From assembly GCA_904066235.2 (NCBI GenBank), contig CAJFCV020000001.1:2852001-2916000 (forward strand): a stretch of 64,000 nucleotides of DNA. The letters run 5' to 3'. Under the pieces are notes generated by a model. The model searched no databases and was not told where the DNA came from. It saw only the letters and a list, made by a program, of their open reading frames with translations. Positions 25,701-33,556 of the stretch are shown here, piece by piece. Both the position numbers and the translations under genes were made by a program. Positions within the stretch are counted from its first letter, which is position 1. Every line of letters starts with the position of its first letter. This DNA is from Bursaphelenchus xylophilus. Taxonomy: Eukaryota > Nematoda > Chromadorea > Rhabditida > Aphelenchoididae.

Positions 25701-28700
25701 AATGATCTCTTGGTCAATCAGGATAGCATGAGGTGGGTTGGAGAGGAGTTTTTGCAATTTTTGAAGGGTTTCGGAGAGGTCGAATGTTTTCGTGGCGGGA
25801 CCCGGAAAGTTTTTTTAATTGGCGTATATCAAAACATAAGCATGAAAAAGGTGGTAGTTTAGTGAATTAGATGAGAAAATTGACGGGTTTTTCGTGTTTT
25901 GAATCATTTTAGGCATTTTCAGGTTTTCGTGGCGGGACCCGGAAAAATTTTTTTTATTGGTTTATACCAATAGAGCTTCAAAAAAGTTCTTTTATAGTGA
26001 TTTGGATAAGAAAGTTTACTTGTTTTTTGAGTCATTTTAAGAATTTTCAAGTTTTCGCGGTGGGACCCGGACTGATTTAAAATCTTTGAAAATGGTTGAA
26101 ATTTTGGTCTTGCCGGCTTTGAAAATGTCTGAAAATAGGTTCTGAGCAATTTTTGATTTTTCATTTTTATCGGTTTTCGTGGTAGGACCCAAATTTGGAT
26201 TTTTAATAATTTTTTGAAAATTTAAATTTTTAGAGAAACGGTGATCCAAAAGCTCTCCAAACTCCGTCAACATGCCACCGACTCCAACAAACCACGGGTC
26301 GTCTTTGATCTCGATGAATTGCACACCCAGCCGGCTTCCCAAAAGCCCCTTTCCAACGATGATCTCTCGAGAGTCGGAAACCTGGATTCAAACTCGAATC
26401 ATTTGAAATTTGAAAGTCGCTTCGAGTCTGGCAATCTGCGGCAGGCAATCCAAGTGGCGGAGAATCATTATGAGTTGGTTTTGTCGCCGGATATCAACGA
26501 GCTGAGATCTCATTATCAGTGGTTCTATTTTGAGGTAGGTGAAGGTGAAGATAAGGGATTTTTTGGATTTTTAAGATGGAATTTGATGGTAAAATGCGAG
26601 TTCACGCCTTTCCATATTTTTTTGGAGGTGTTAGGGTTGTTTTTGATCATTTTTGGAGGGGTTTCCTGAAGTTCAGGGTTTTCGTGGTGGGACCCAACTT
26701 TGCAGCCTTTAATATACGTTTTTATAGTGTAAGTCGATGAAATATGTTATTTAGAAATAGGAGAAGCCGTTTTTGGGGTGTATAATTTAGTTACGTTTTT
26801 TAAGTTTTGAGTCCCACCACGAAATCCTGAAAATTTTAAAAAATTGATTCAAGTTGAAAATCAACGTGTAATTTTGAATTAAAAGTCGTTGCAGACTGCG
26901 TTTAGTATTTATAAGCCGTGGTTGCAGCGTTTTTGCGATTTTTTGGCGAAAGGTTGGGTCCCACCACGAAAAATTGAAAAACTAAAAAATTGATTTTTAT
27001 GAAGAAAAGGCAAAATAAGGATAGGAAAAGTCTTTTTCATTGTTTGAATTGTCTGCTTTTTCTCTTTTCAACATCATATGACATTATTTTAGGTCTCCAA
27101 CAACCAAGCGAATGTTCCATACACTTTCGAAGTCATAAACTGCCTGAAAAACACCTCTATGTTCTCGAAAGGCATGCAACCGGTCATGTTCTCGGTCACC
27201 GAAGCCCAACAAGGCCGGCCTGGTTGGGTCCGCTGCGGCCAAGCGGTCTGTTACTACCGTAATCTGTACGTCCCACCGAGTAATGGGTCAAGTTCGAGTG
27301 GAAGCGACGCGGAAAAGCCCACGGGAAGAAGAAGAACGATCTCGGACGGGAAGAAAATGAAGGAGTCGACGGATAAAGAGAACAAGTTAGTTGATTTTTG
27401 AAGGTTTGGAGTGGTTTTGGGAGTTTGAAGGTTTTCGTGGTGGGACCAAAAAATTTTTACGAGTATAGTTTTTTGGGGATAAAATACGATTTTTTATCAC
27501 TGAGATCAGTGAGTTATAATATTTTTATGCCTGGAAAAATTTATTTCGGGGATTTTTTTTTTTTTTTTTGAATTGTTTTCGTGGTGGGACCAAAAGAAAA
27601 AATAACTTTAATTAAAAAATGAAGGGTAAAATACGGATGTGGTTATCGATACTGTTGAAAAATAACATCGATGAATGTTGAGCGAGTTTTTTTTTATTTT
27701 TGGACGTTTTCGTGGTGGGACCCAAATATTTTTTCAATAATTGATTTTTTGGGTAAAATACGTTCCTTATGTGTACGAATCGAAAATTAGTTGTGTCTGA
27801 GAGGAAGACCATAATAAAAAAATGGTTTGGTATATTCGCATGTCTAAAAACGAGATTTTCAATTTAATTTTTTTTTGCAGAAGCTACTTTTCCATCCGCT
27901 TCTCGATCCGTTTCCGACACGCTGCCGACGTCTGCTACGTCGCCTACCACTTTCCCTACACGTATTCGTATCTTCAAGCCACCCTGGAGCGACATTTATC
28001 GGACATGAATCATAGTGCAATATACGCGAGAATCGACCGCCTCACCCAAAGCTTGGCCGGCAACCCGGTCCAGCTGGTCACAATCACCGCCACCGGCGAA
28101 GCCGACGCCATAAAACAACGGAAGTTGGTGGTGTTCACGTCGAGGGTCCATCCCGGCGAGTCCAACGCCAGCTGGACGATGCATGGAATCTTGAAGAAGC
28201 TGTTGTCAAAGGAAGCCCAGGAATTGAGAGAAAAGTTTGTGTTCAAGCTGGTCCCAATGCTGAATCCGGACGGTGTGATTAACGGCTCTCATCGATGCTC
28301 GTTGGCTGGGGTCGATTTGAACCGGGTTTGGGATAACCCGAGTGAAAAAAGACATCCCACAATATACCATGCGAAAGGAATGGTTCAGTATATGGTGAGG
28401 GAGATTTTTGAAGGCTTGAAAGGGAAAAAATCACTTGATTTTTGATTTTTTTTTAGTTGAAAGGAGATGAAATCTGAGAAATTGAAAAAATTCAGGGGAT
28501 TCGGGTGTATTATGAGTCTGTCGGGAAAATAATGAGGCCAGTGTCGTTCTGCTTTCACAAATCAATATCTCTCGGCTTTGCTTGAAAGGCCAACCTAAAA
28601 TTTTCAGCAACTGGTCTAAAAAGATCAAAAATCCCGAATCGGAATGACACGTTAACAAAAAGTGTGGTTTTTTGCCAATTTCCGGCCATAAATATCGGTG

Positions 28701-30352
28701 GCCGCTTAAAATTGCAAGCTATAAAATCTCGGAAATCCCAATATAAAGATGTTTCCAGTTTCATTAAAATATGTCCGCTTTACGTCAAGCTGTTTCCTTT
28801 TCAAGTTTTGGTCCAAAAGTCGCCTTCTATTAGACTGTTTGCAAGTCGCTGGAGTGATTTCTGCGACATGCACTGTGCAGTTTGAACTTTTTGTTCTCGC
28901 ACAGTGCATGTCGCCGAAGTCACTGTCACTCCACCGACTTTGCGAACGGACTAGTAGAAGGTGACTTTTGGACCGAAACTTGAAAAGGGAAGAGCTTGAA
29001 GTATATCGGACAGATTTTAATGAACCTGGAAACAACTTTAGTTTGGGATTTTCGAGATTTTTTAGCTTGCAGTTTTAAGAAGCAACTGAGATTTGTGGCC
29101 GGAAATTGGCAAAAAATCAAACTTTTTGTTCACGTGTCAGTCAGATTCGGGATTTTTGATCTTTCTCGATCAGTTGCTGAGAATTTTTGGTTGCCGTTTC
29201 AAGCAAAGCCGAGAGATGTTGATTTGTGGTCTAGACAGAATGTGAAAAAATTGAGAGGTTTCTGATCTCGCATATAACCCTTGAAATTCCAGGTTGACGT
29301 CCTCAAAAGGCCGCCCCTCTGCTTTGTCGATTTGCATGGCCACTCTCGAAAGTCCAATGTTTTTTGTTACGGCAATAATCCGGAAGAATCGTGGCGTGCG
29401 GCCGACCGTTCTCTGCCCTTGCATCAATTCCAAGCCCTCCCGGAATTATTGGACAAGCATGCGGACGGATTCTCCCTCAAAGATTGCCGATATTCGATAT
29501 CAAAAGCGAAGGAACCGTCGGCCAGAATCGCCCTCTGGCGACAATTCGGACTCGACAGATGCTATACGATGGAGTCCACGTATTGCGGCTTTGATCAGGG
29601 CCCATTCAAGGACAAACAGATTGGAATCCAGGACTTGAAAAGCATGGGACAGGTCCTATGTGAAGTTATGCCGGAACTGGAAGATGTTGTCAAAAAAGGA
29701 GCGTTGCCGACTGGGAATTTGAAGAGTGTGAAGGCAGAACCGGTCACGAAGACCCCACTGGCGGTTAGCAGTAAGTTTTGGGTTTTTTCAAAGCGATTTT
29801 TTGGATGAAAAGTGAGGCTTTTGAAGGGGAGGGGGTTTTGATGAGATTAGACTTGGATTTGGTGATTTGACGGGGATTTTTATGGGGTTTCTGGGAAGTT
29901 TTGGAAGTATCGCATATATTGTGTTGTAGTCTAATGATTTGGGGGGAATTTTGAAAAATCGAATGGGAAAAATTGAGATTTTTTGGGGAATAATTGAATT
30001 TTTTGATGGAATTTTTGGTTTTGATGTGTTTTTTATTTGATTTTGAGAGTTTTTTGTGATGTTTTTGGGGTTGTTGAGAAGATTAGAATGTAATGATACT
30101 AAGACATACTAGTTTTGGAAATTTCAAAAAAAAAATTTCACTTCGAAAAAATTTTCAAAATTTTTTTTTTAATCTCAAACAATCATTTCAGAAGTCTCCC
30201 CACAACTGATGACCCCAAGCCCATCCAATAATTCCTTTGAACAGGATCCAATTCGAGGCCTCCGAACCAAAAGAACCAGCATTTCCAACAGCACCGTGCA
30301 AAATCCGGCCAAAAAGAATCTCCTGAAACAGTGGAAAAGCACCCAACAATGA
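7771..30352 (+). CDS. ccpp-1: Cytosolic carboxypeptidase 1 (tubulin deglutamylase), 14 exons
   Basis: M14-family zinc carboxypeptidase that trims polyglutamate from tubulin and regulates ciliary and axonal microtubules. Exons: 7771-7937, 8269-8659, 8891-8966, 9014-9298, 14710-14940, 21297-21446, 21621-21861, 24779-25070, 25458-25732, 26234-26534, 27093-27385, 27881-28394, 29293-29770, 30192-30352. All junctions are GT/AG and the frame stays open for 1284 residues (human AGTPBP1 is about 1200). The N-terminal half matches the helical/armadillo-like part, followed by an acidic linker (exon 8). The N-domain motif FESGNLRQA is in exon 10. Zinc ligands are H991 and E994 (HPGE) and H1087 (DLHGHS), the substrate-binding NR is at 1048-1049, and the catalytic E1166 is in YTMES. 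All key residues are present. The start follows GTCCAG, a possible trans-splice site. Introns 4, 5 and 7 are 5.4, 6.4 and 2.9 kb. Confidence 0.95.
8085..8231. repeat. Short direct repeat TCATGATGACGGATTTT in ccpp-1 intron 1
   Basis: The 17-base sequence TCATGATGACGGATTTT occurs twice, near 8089 and 8207, in the same orientation. Related sequences occur at 13927-13977 and 37250-37530. They look like ends of a repeat family and have no coding role. Confidence 0.5.
9776..11485 (+). CDS. Unrecognised basic protein of 545 residues, nested in ccpp-1 intron 4
   Basis: I do not recognise this family. ATG 9776 opens a 26-codon exon (9776-9853) with a GTGAG donor. The acceptor TTGCAG at 9920-9925 joins in frame to a long exon from 9926 to the TAG at 11483-11485. 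The protein is rich in Lys, Arg, Ser, Thr and Pro, with no membrane segment or signal peptide, and is probably mostly disordered and nuclear or cytoskeletal (inference). Two similar motifs, [13 protein letters not shown] and [13 protein letters not shown], sit about 45 residues apart. Phosphorylation-type SPR and TPR sites are common. The gene lies wholly inside an intron of ccpp-1 on the same strand. A GGTGAG near 11464 could be a donor to a further exon, but I found no good continuation. The long open frame in AT-rich DNA is the main support. Confidence 0.65.
11486..13500. other. Intronic DNA of ccpp-1 between two nested genes
   Basis: This is the 3' flank of the 545-residue gene and the 5' flank of the 120-residue gene, still inside ccpp-1 intron 4. 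Open frames are short and lack splice support. I see no repeat family or RNA gene here. Confidence 0.5.
13501..13863 (+). CDS. Unrecognised 120-residue protein, nested in ccpp-1 intron 4
   Basis: Single-exon frame from ATG 13501 to the TGA at 13861-13863. The start context AACCATGGC is strong. The N-terminus is basic ([17 protein letters not shown]), followed by a Ser/Pro-rich stretch with [10 protein letters not shown], a possible cyclin-dependent-kinase site. The C-terminal 45 residues look helical ([20 protein letters not shown]). Two short motifs, [11 protein letters not shown] and [13 protein letters not shown], look like diverged copies of each other. I do not recognise a family. Codon choice looks coding and there are no low-complexity runs, but there is no homology support, so it remains a candidate gene. 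Confidence 0.5.
   Translation: MARRQSLYMKCLGRQRRFDEPIFSMPSTSKENTPPRKPLSLRTLEKLDSIDYSSNVDSSDCDSPLLKVPPTLRSFDKLTVDAIPQYLLNKISTLYAERIERPIEEVFNDLREACMSLTVD
13925..13977. repeat. Short hairpin with TGTCA(T/C)CATGACG arms
   Basis: AAATATGTCATCATGACGGG is followed after a short loop by its near reverse complement CGTCATGGTGACATATTTT. It could be a miniature element or a structured 3' end just downstream of the 120-residue gene. The same core occurs in ccpp-1 intron 1 and in SLC19 intron 4. Confidence 0.5.
14284..14481 (+). CDS. Candidate small coding exon, 65 residues, in ccpp-1 intron 4
   Basis: ATG 14284 opens a 65-codon frame with protein-like composition ([19 protein letters not shown]...). 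A possible donor (AAT/GTAAAT) lies near 14430, so the last 16 codons may be intron. No family is recognised. By phase it could join the odd exon-like segment at 15141, although ccpp-1 exon 5 lies between them. Weak evidence. Confidence 0.25.
   Translation: MTKPSFAVHFTVKTTIIHCENDASRFRVRSISENSAPEYCIETGMVEECKFILLRWFREISDFCE
15141..15276 (+). CDS. Exon-like segment with its own stop and AATAAA, in ccpp-1 intron 5
   Basis: After a possible acceptor (TTCCAAAG) an open frame runs 44 codons ([20 protein letters not shown]...) to a TAA that lies within AATAAA. It looks protein-like. In phase it could follow ccpp-1 exon 5 as an alternative last exon, giving a short form without the catalytic domain. 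Splicing exon 5 directly to 21297 fits the family better, so I left this out of the main model. It may also be a relic exon. Confidence 0.25.
15855..16465. repeat. Imperfect palindrome, about 610 bp, in ccpp-1 intron 5
   Basis: The left flank (GGTCCGAAAAA..., near 15861) and right flank (...TTTTTCGGACC, near 16452) are inverted. So are inner blocks such as AGTCAAAGTGGTAGTTCTTG against CAAGAATTACCACTTGGACT. The centre near 16160 has no MITE. No coding content is visible. Confidence 0.75.
16755..18747. repeat. Tandem segmental duplication, unit 1
   Basis: Starts at TTATTCAGAAAGGCCTTATT and contains the first small-protein gene (17286-17846). Its flanks match the next unit (18748-21127) over most of their length, including 3' flank, gene, 5' flank and an AT-rich tail. 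A plain tandem duplication inside ccpp-1 intron 5. Confidence 0.85.
17286..17846 (-). CDS. Small lysine-rich nuclear-type protein, copy 1 (186 residues, family unrecognised)
   Basis: Intron-free frame on the minus strand, opposite to the host gene ccpp-1 (intron 5). TTTCAG lies about 24 bases before the ATG with no upstream exon, which suggests a trans-spliced start. AATAAA on the minus strand lies at 17197-17192, about 90 bases past the stop. The protein has a basic middle ([15 protein letters not shown], like a nuclear localisation signal), an acidic serine cluster ([15 protein letters not shown], casein-kinase-2-like sites) and a conserved C-terminus, [19 protein letters not shown]. It differs from the copy at 19747-20307 by about 16 residues, with no stops or frameshifts, so both copies look maintained. 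Function unknown; I do not recognise a domain. Confidence 0.85.
   Translation of the reverse strand: MIGRQSTVSYVSAKTINLESFPSLRAQLKGEKKSKMEFIPRKPSQAISKPVKPSSSSTLLKEPKNTSKTGNEEKKSLKRKMSEDKLAKKKMRMEIEEGELISSDEEDKENLPADHRGLIKNMLGTNGKTYLEIQLPEKVKLADPADPNEMWKKMRALYGGQRSIKKSKAREFFKVSPSGPLLRKRK
19224..19508. mobile_element. Family H MITE (ends CTGATCTAGTGGCAAAAAAC)
   Basis: About 285 bp with long inverted ends: the left end reads CCTGATCTAGTGGCAAAAAA and the right end reads ...TTTTGCCGCTGGATCAG. A fragment of the same left end sits at 18998-19052, and a related full copy at 50598-50850. No coding content. Confidence 0.7.
19747..20307 (-). CDS. Small lysine-rich nuclear-type protein, copy 2 (186 residues)
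   Basis: Intron-free and about 91% identical to the copy at 17286-17846. It carries the same basic segment ([14 protein letters not shown]), the same acidic [10 protein letters not shown] cluster and the same C-terminal [11 protein letters not shown] block. It also keeps the TTTTTCAG acceptor upstream of the ATG and an AATAAA (minus strand, 19656-19651) downstream. Substitutions are mostly conservative and the frame is intact. It lies antisense within ccpp-1 intron 5, so transcription of the host could produce antisense pairing with its mRNA (inference). Confidence 0.85.
   Translation of the reverse strand: MIGRQSSVSYVSAKTINLDSFPDLRAQLKGENKSKKEFIPRKPSHAISKPVKPSSSSTLLKEPKNTSKNGNEDKKSLKRKLTEDKVANKKIRMEIEDGELISSDEEEKENLPADHRGLIKNMLGTNGKTYLEIQLPEKVKLADPADPDEMWKKMRALYGGQRSIKKSKAREFFKVSPSGPLLRKRK
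22742..22815 (+). pseudogene. tRNA-like sequence (tRNA-Asp-like body) in palindrome left arm
   Basis: It has an A box (TATAGTGGTTGTGCG) and an intact B box (GGTTCGATTCC), plus a GCCAG/CTGGC anticodon stem. The anticodon loop is oversized and the acceptor strands do not pair, so a working tRNA is unlikely. Pol III transcription remains possible because both internal boxes are present. Confidence 0.6.
23635..23712 (-). pseudogene. tRNA-like sequence in palindrome right arm
   Basis: Mirror copy of the tRNA-like segment at 22742, on the opposite strand, with the same A and B boxes and the same unpaired acceptor. Almost no differences separate the two, so the arms are young or kept alike by gene conversion. 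Confidence 0.6.
24094..24663. mobile_element. 570-bp MITE carrying a tRNA-like sequence (PIF/Harbinger-type)
   Basis: Long terminal inverted repeats (about 100 bp) begin CAAGGAAAGTACTTCTATGG. The flanks are TAA/TAA, a 3-bp target duplication typical of PIF/Harbinger elements. The mirror arm of the surrounding palindrome (near 22358) preserves the empty site CTTAGG, so the insertion and its TAA duplication are directly visible. A second full copy is at 56749-57319 and a partial one at 41775-41965. Confidence 0.88.
24286..24363 (+). pseudogene. Ser/Leu-type tRNA relic inside the MITE
   Basis: TGGCCGAGTGGTTAGAGCGC (D arm and A box) and GGTTCGATTCC (B box) are intact. The anticodon position reads GGG here and GGA (Ser) in the 56749 copy. 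Stems are eroded in both copies. A tRNA-derived core inside a DNA-transposon MITE is unusual. Confidence 0.6.
28502..28545. mobile_element. Solo end of a family A MITE in ccpp-1 intron 12
   Basis: ATGAGTCTGTCGGGAAAATA followed by AATGAGGCCAGTGTCG matches the family A left end, but no right end follows within the usual 155 bp. The long palindrome begins directly after it. Confidence 0.6.
28556..29232. repeat. Long palindrome in ccpp-1 intron 12 with a MITE at its centre
   Basis: Arms of about 275 bp (28556-28829 and 28955-29232) are imperfect reverse complements; for example AATTTCCGGCCATAAAT against the complement near 29095. The loop is exactly one degenerate family D MITE (28830-28954) with TA on both sides. 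The arms show no coding content. Confidence 0.82.
28830..28954. mobile_element. Family D MITE (short copy)
   Basis: About 125 bp. The right end GCGAACGGACTAG is followed by TA; the left end is degenerate (TTAGACTGTTTGCAAGTCGC) and preceded by TA. It contains two GCAC(A/T)GTGC palindromes. Confidence 0.75.
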
Positions 30353-31099
30353 ATGAAGAATATTTGGAATGTGTTTTGTATGTCGCTAGAATGTATATTA
30401 TTGATTTTATCTGCACATCCGATGTGATTTTACCATATGTTTAGCTAAATATATCGCATTTGTTTTGTCATGTAGAATATAAAAAAAAAAGAATTTTTTT
30501 GTAAATTCAAGAGATTTTTTTCTGCTTTTGATGCCATGTATCTCTAGGACATATTTAACGGTTGATTTTAGCTTTTAGTTGATGAGAATTTAATTCTTTT
30601 TGAATTTATTAAAATTTTTTGACATTATCCTTGTTTTTTGATGATTTTTCCTTTATTTTGTCCCATTTTGTAGTGAATTTTATAACTGTTTAAGAGATTA
30701 TGGAGTAATCTCGCTATTTAAAATAATTTTTTTAAATGTTGTACATAACATCGTCGAAAAATTGAGATTTTGCAATAAAGTCGATACTTTTGTCATGGTG
30801 AAGATTGAAATGGCTGTATATTAAAATTCAGTTGTACTTTTGGGTTGGTTTGATATTGAATGTAAAGAATGGGACCTAAGGAAGATATTGTAATAGAAAA
30901 TCAAGTTTTTTAAATTGGTTTAGGTTATCAATTTTGAGGTTGGATTTTAGTGTCATGGATAATATAAATTTAGTCGGAAATTGGGGTTCATTAGACAAAA
31001 AAACCTTCGCAATTATTAAATAATATTTATTAAATATTTCAAAACATTTTACAACCAAAAACAAGTGGAATATTAACAAATATTATATTACTTTACATA
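30353..31099. other. Gap between ccpp-1 and the third small-protein gene
   Basis: AT-rich 3' flanks of two convergent genes. A possible AATAAA for ccpp-1 lies near 30772, and AATAAA for the minus-strand gene lies at 31031-31026. No open frame stands out. Confidence 0.5.
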
Positions 31100-31669
31100 T
31101 TATTTTGGAAGAAGGGGTCCGGAAGGCGCAACCCTGAAGAACTCACGGGCGATTGATTTCTTGATCGATCTTTGCCCTCCATATAGTGCTCTGAGCTTCT
31201 TCAGCTGCTCATCTGGATCTTCGGGGTTGACCAGCTTCACCTTCTCTGGCATTTCTATTTCCAAATATACTTGGCCATTCGAGCTGACCATCTTCTTAAT
31301 GGCTCCATTCTCATCCTTCTCGTTTTCTTTCTCTTCCTCATCGCTGCTGATGATCTCTCCTTCTTCGAGATCCATTCTGGCCCTCTTCTTTGTCGTCTTC
31401 TCTTCAGAGATCTTCCTTTTCAGTGGCTTCTTCTCCTTCTTATCATCTCTTTCCATATTACACTTGGTCTTTCGGACCTCATCGTGTTTGCGCGGCTTCT
31501 TGGCTTCTTTTTCGGTCCTTTTGTGATGGCTGGAGGTAGATGGGGCCTTCTCAATTCGCTTGGCTTGGCGAAGGAGGGCTCCAAAGCCCATTAACGAACC
31601 AAAACTTCCATTTGAGGTGTAGGAAGAGTAGCCGGAGGACATGGCGGATGTGCTTGGGACACCGGACAT
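31100..31669 (-). CDS. Small lysine-rich nuclear-type protein, diverged third copy (189 residues)
   Basis: Intron-free paralogue of the two genes at 17286 and 19747. The N-terminus differs (Ser/Gly/Tyr-rich MSGVPSTSAMSSGYSSYTS), but the basic block (PLKRKISEEKTTKKRARMD), the acidic block ([15 protein letters not shown]) and the C-terminal block ([19 protein letters not shown]) are kept. CACTTTTCAG lies 24 bases before the ATG, again suggesting trans-splicing. It lies outside ccpp-1, about 0.75 kb past its stop, and is likely the older copy from which the intronic pair arose (inference). Function unknown. Confidence 0.85.
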   Translation of the reverse strand: MSGVPSTSAMSSGYSSYTSNGSFGSLMGFGALLRQAKRIEKAPSTSSHHKRTEKEAKKPRKHDEVRKTKCNMERDDKKEKKPLKRKISEEKTTKKRARMDLEEGEIISSDEEEKENEKDENGAIKKMVSSNGQVYLEIEMPEKVKLVNPEDPDEQLKKLRALYGGQRSIKKSIAREFFRVAPSGPLLPK

Positions 31670-32905
31670 TTTGGAGTATTTAGTTGGGTATCTGAAAAGT
31701 GATAGGTCAGAAAATTCAATTCAGACTTATATTTAAGATTTTTTAAATAAGTTTACGCGGATAAAAAAGGTAAAATACGACAATGAAAATAACTTCAAAA
31801 TTTTTGATGACTAAAAATGAAAAAGTTCTAATAAAAAGTTCCAGTACCGTTATCGACTGGTACATTATATAAAAAGAGGAGCTGTAAAACTATCCATATA
31901 ATCCTGGTGAGGTTGTAAAATCCATTGAACGATCCAATGTTGCCAGCCATGCCCTCTTTTATAACCCTCTCCAGATATTTTCTGTCGATTTTATTTTGAT
32001 TTTCTCTTGATTTTCTGCTCTTATGCAATATTTTGCTTTGATTTTCAGCGCAGAAAATGTGATTTTGAATAATTTCTGCTCTTGGCTTAATGACATCATA
32101 GGGAAATGAGGTGGTTGATTATGGCAGAGAAAAGTGTTAATTGACTTTCGAAGGCATAGAGATATTCAAATTCGTATTGAAAATGAATTGAAAAGGGGCA
32201 CAGTCAAAGGATGCAATAATTGTATATTCCACATGTTTATGTAATATCGATATTCTATTGACTGATGAGTACTTTGAAGACGCTTTTAAGAATAGGGAGG
32301 TTACAATTTATTTGATAACATTCACGGTGAAGTTGATTGGTTTTGGCTTGATAGCCGAAACAATTCAAAGGTATCAACGCTCAGGTCACTCCGAGTTATT
32401 CAATTGAGATTTTGCAGTGATTACATGTGGGCAAGTGACAGTCGTTTTGTTTTATAGCATGTACCAAGAAATTCGCTTCAAGGTAATTTTTAGCTCGCGC
32501 TTTGCAGGCGTTGCTCAGATATTGAACGATTTTTTTCGGCCGAGAGAGTAGGCGAAACATGGAGAGCGCTCACAGAGACCTCCTCACTCTCACTTTTTGC
32601 CCATATCCTTGCCAGTTTCGCATGAAAACGGATTATGTTTTGTATAAGCATAGCCCTTTGCGATAGAAATAGGCGTGAAATTTTTTCAGGTCGACCTAAA
32701 AATCTCGGTTGTGTTTGCCAGTTAGAAGTGGAATTTATTAATAAAGGGTAATTTTTTGTGTGGTTGTCATAAAGAATGAACAATAGAACCTCCAACTGAC
32801 GGATCGTAGAGACACTTCCAATTGATGAAACGAAGATGTTTGAGCTTCTATTCTTAAATATGTCCTCGAAAAGGTTTCTTCAAAATATGAGCCTGTAAGA
32901 CCTTC
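31670..32905. other. Intergenic region with a partial family C MITE
   Basis: About 32490-32720 matches the right half of family C in reverse orientation (AGCTCGCGCTTTGCAGGCG onward). No gene is convincing. Confidence 0.5.
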
Positions 32906-32908
32906 TAA

Positions 32909-33553
32909 CAGGGGAAGTACTCCAAGTGCGACGCTCAGATTTTGATGAAACTTGGCACAAATTTAGAATAATTTTTTCTACGATATATGCGGGAATCCTA
33001 GCTCGCGCTTTGCATACTAGTCCGTTCTTAAAGTCGCTGGAATGTTTTCGGCGACGTGCACTGTGCAAGAAAACTCAGGGTGCGAGCGACAGCTCGAAAA
33101 AGCCTATTGCACTGTGCAAAAAGCCAAAAATTGCACAGTGCAAAGTGAACTTTCGGTTTCGCGGAGTGCATGTCGCCGAAAACATTCCAGCGACTTTACG
33201 AACGGACTAGTAAACAACCGAGATTTTTAGATCGAAAGTCGGCCAAAATTTAGGGCTTTTTGCCGAATTGCGGCACGAAAGGTTTCATGCCTATTTCTAC
33301 CGTAGAGGATAATGTTTCTACAAAAAATCAAATTTTTCCACACGAAACTGCCAAAGTTACGGCCAAAAAGCGTTTCTCTCTCTGACCGCTCTCCACGTTT
33401 AGCCTGCTCTCTCGGCGGCAACAATCGTTCGATATCGCGGCGGCGCCCGCAAAGCGCGAGCCACAACTTTCAGGAATTGATATTTAGTCCATACCCGACG
33501 TGTGTGCAAATTTTAAAGAAAATCTGAGCGTCGCACTTGGAGTACTTCCCCTG
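32909..33553. mobile_element. Family C MITE (PIF/Harbinger-type) with a nested family D MITE
   Basis: Terminal repeats start CAGGGGAAGTACTCCAAGTG and the flanks are TAA/TAA. Removing the nested 194-bp element plus its 2-bp duplication leaves 449 bp, the same length as the intact copies at 55629 and 62446. Confidence 0.9.
33017..33210. mobile_element. Family D MITE, intact 194 bp, nested
   Basis: Ends CTAGTCCGTTC...GAACGGACTAG with TA on both sides. The surrounding family C copies show the uninterrupted target, which confirms a TA duplication. The interior has GCACTGTGC and GCACAGTGC palindromes. Confidence 0.9.
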
Positions 33554-33556
33554 TAA

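Noticed and set aside
31828..32028. 66-codon minus-strand frame with one hydrophobic stretch
   Set aside because: No splice, start-context or homology support; ends in low-complexity intergenic DNA.
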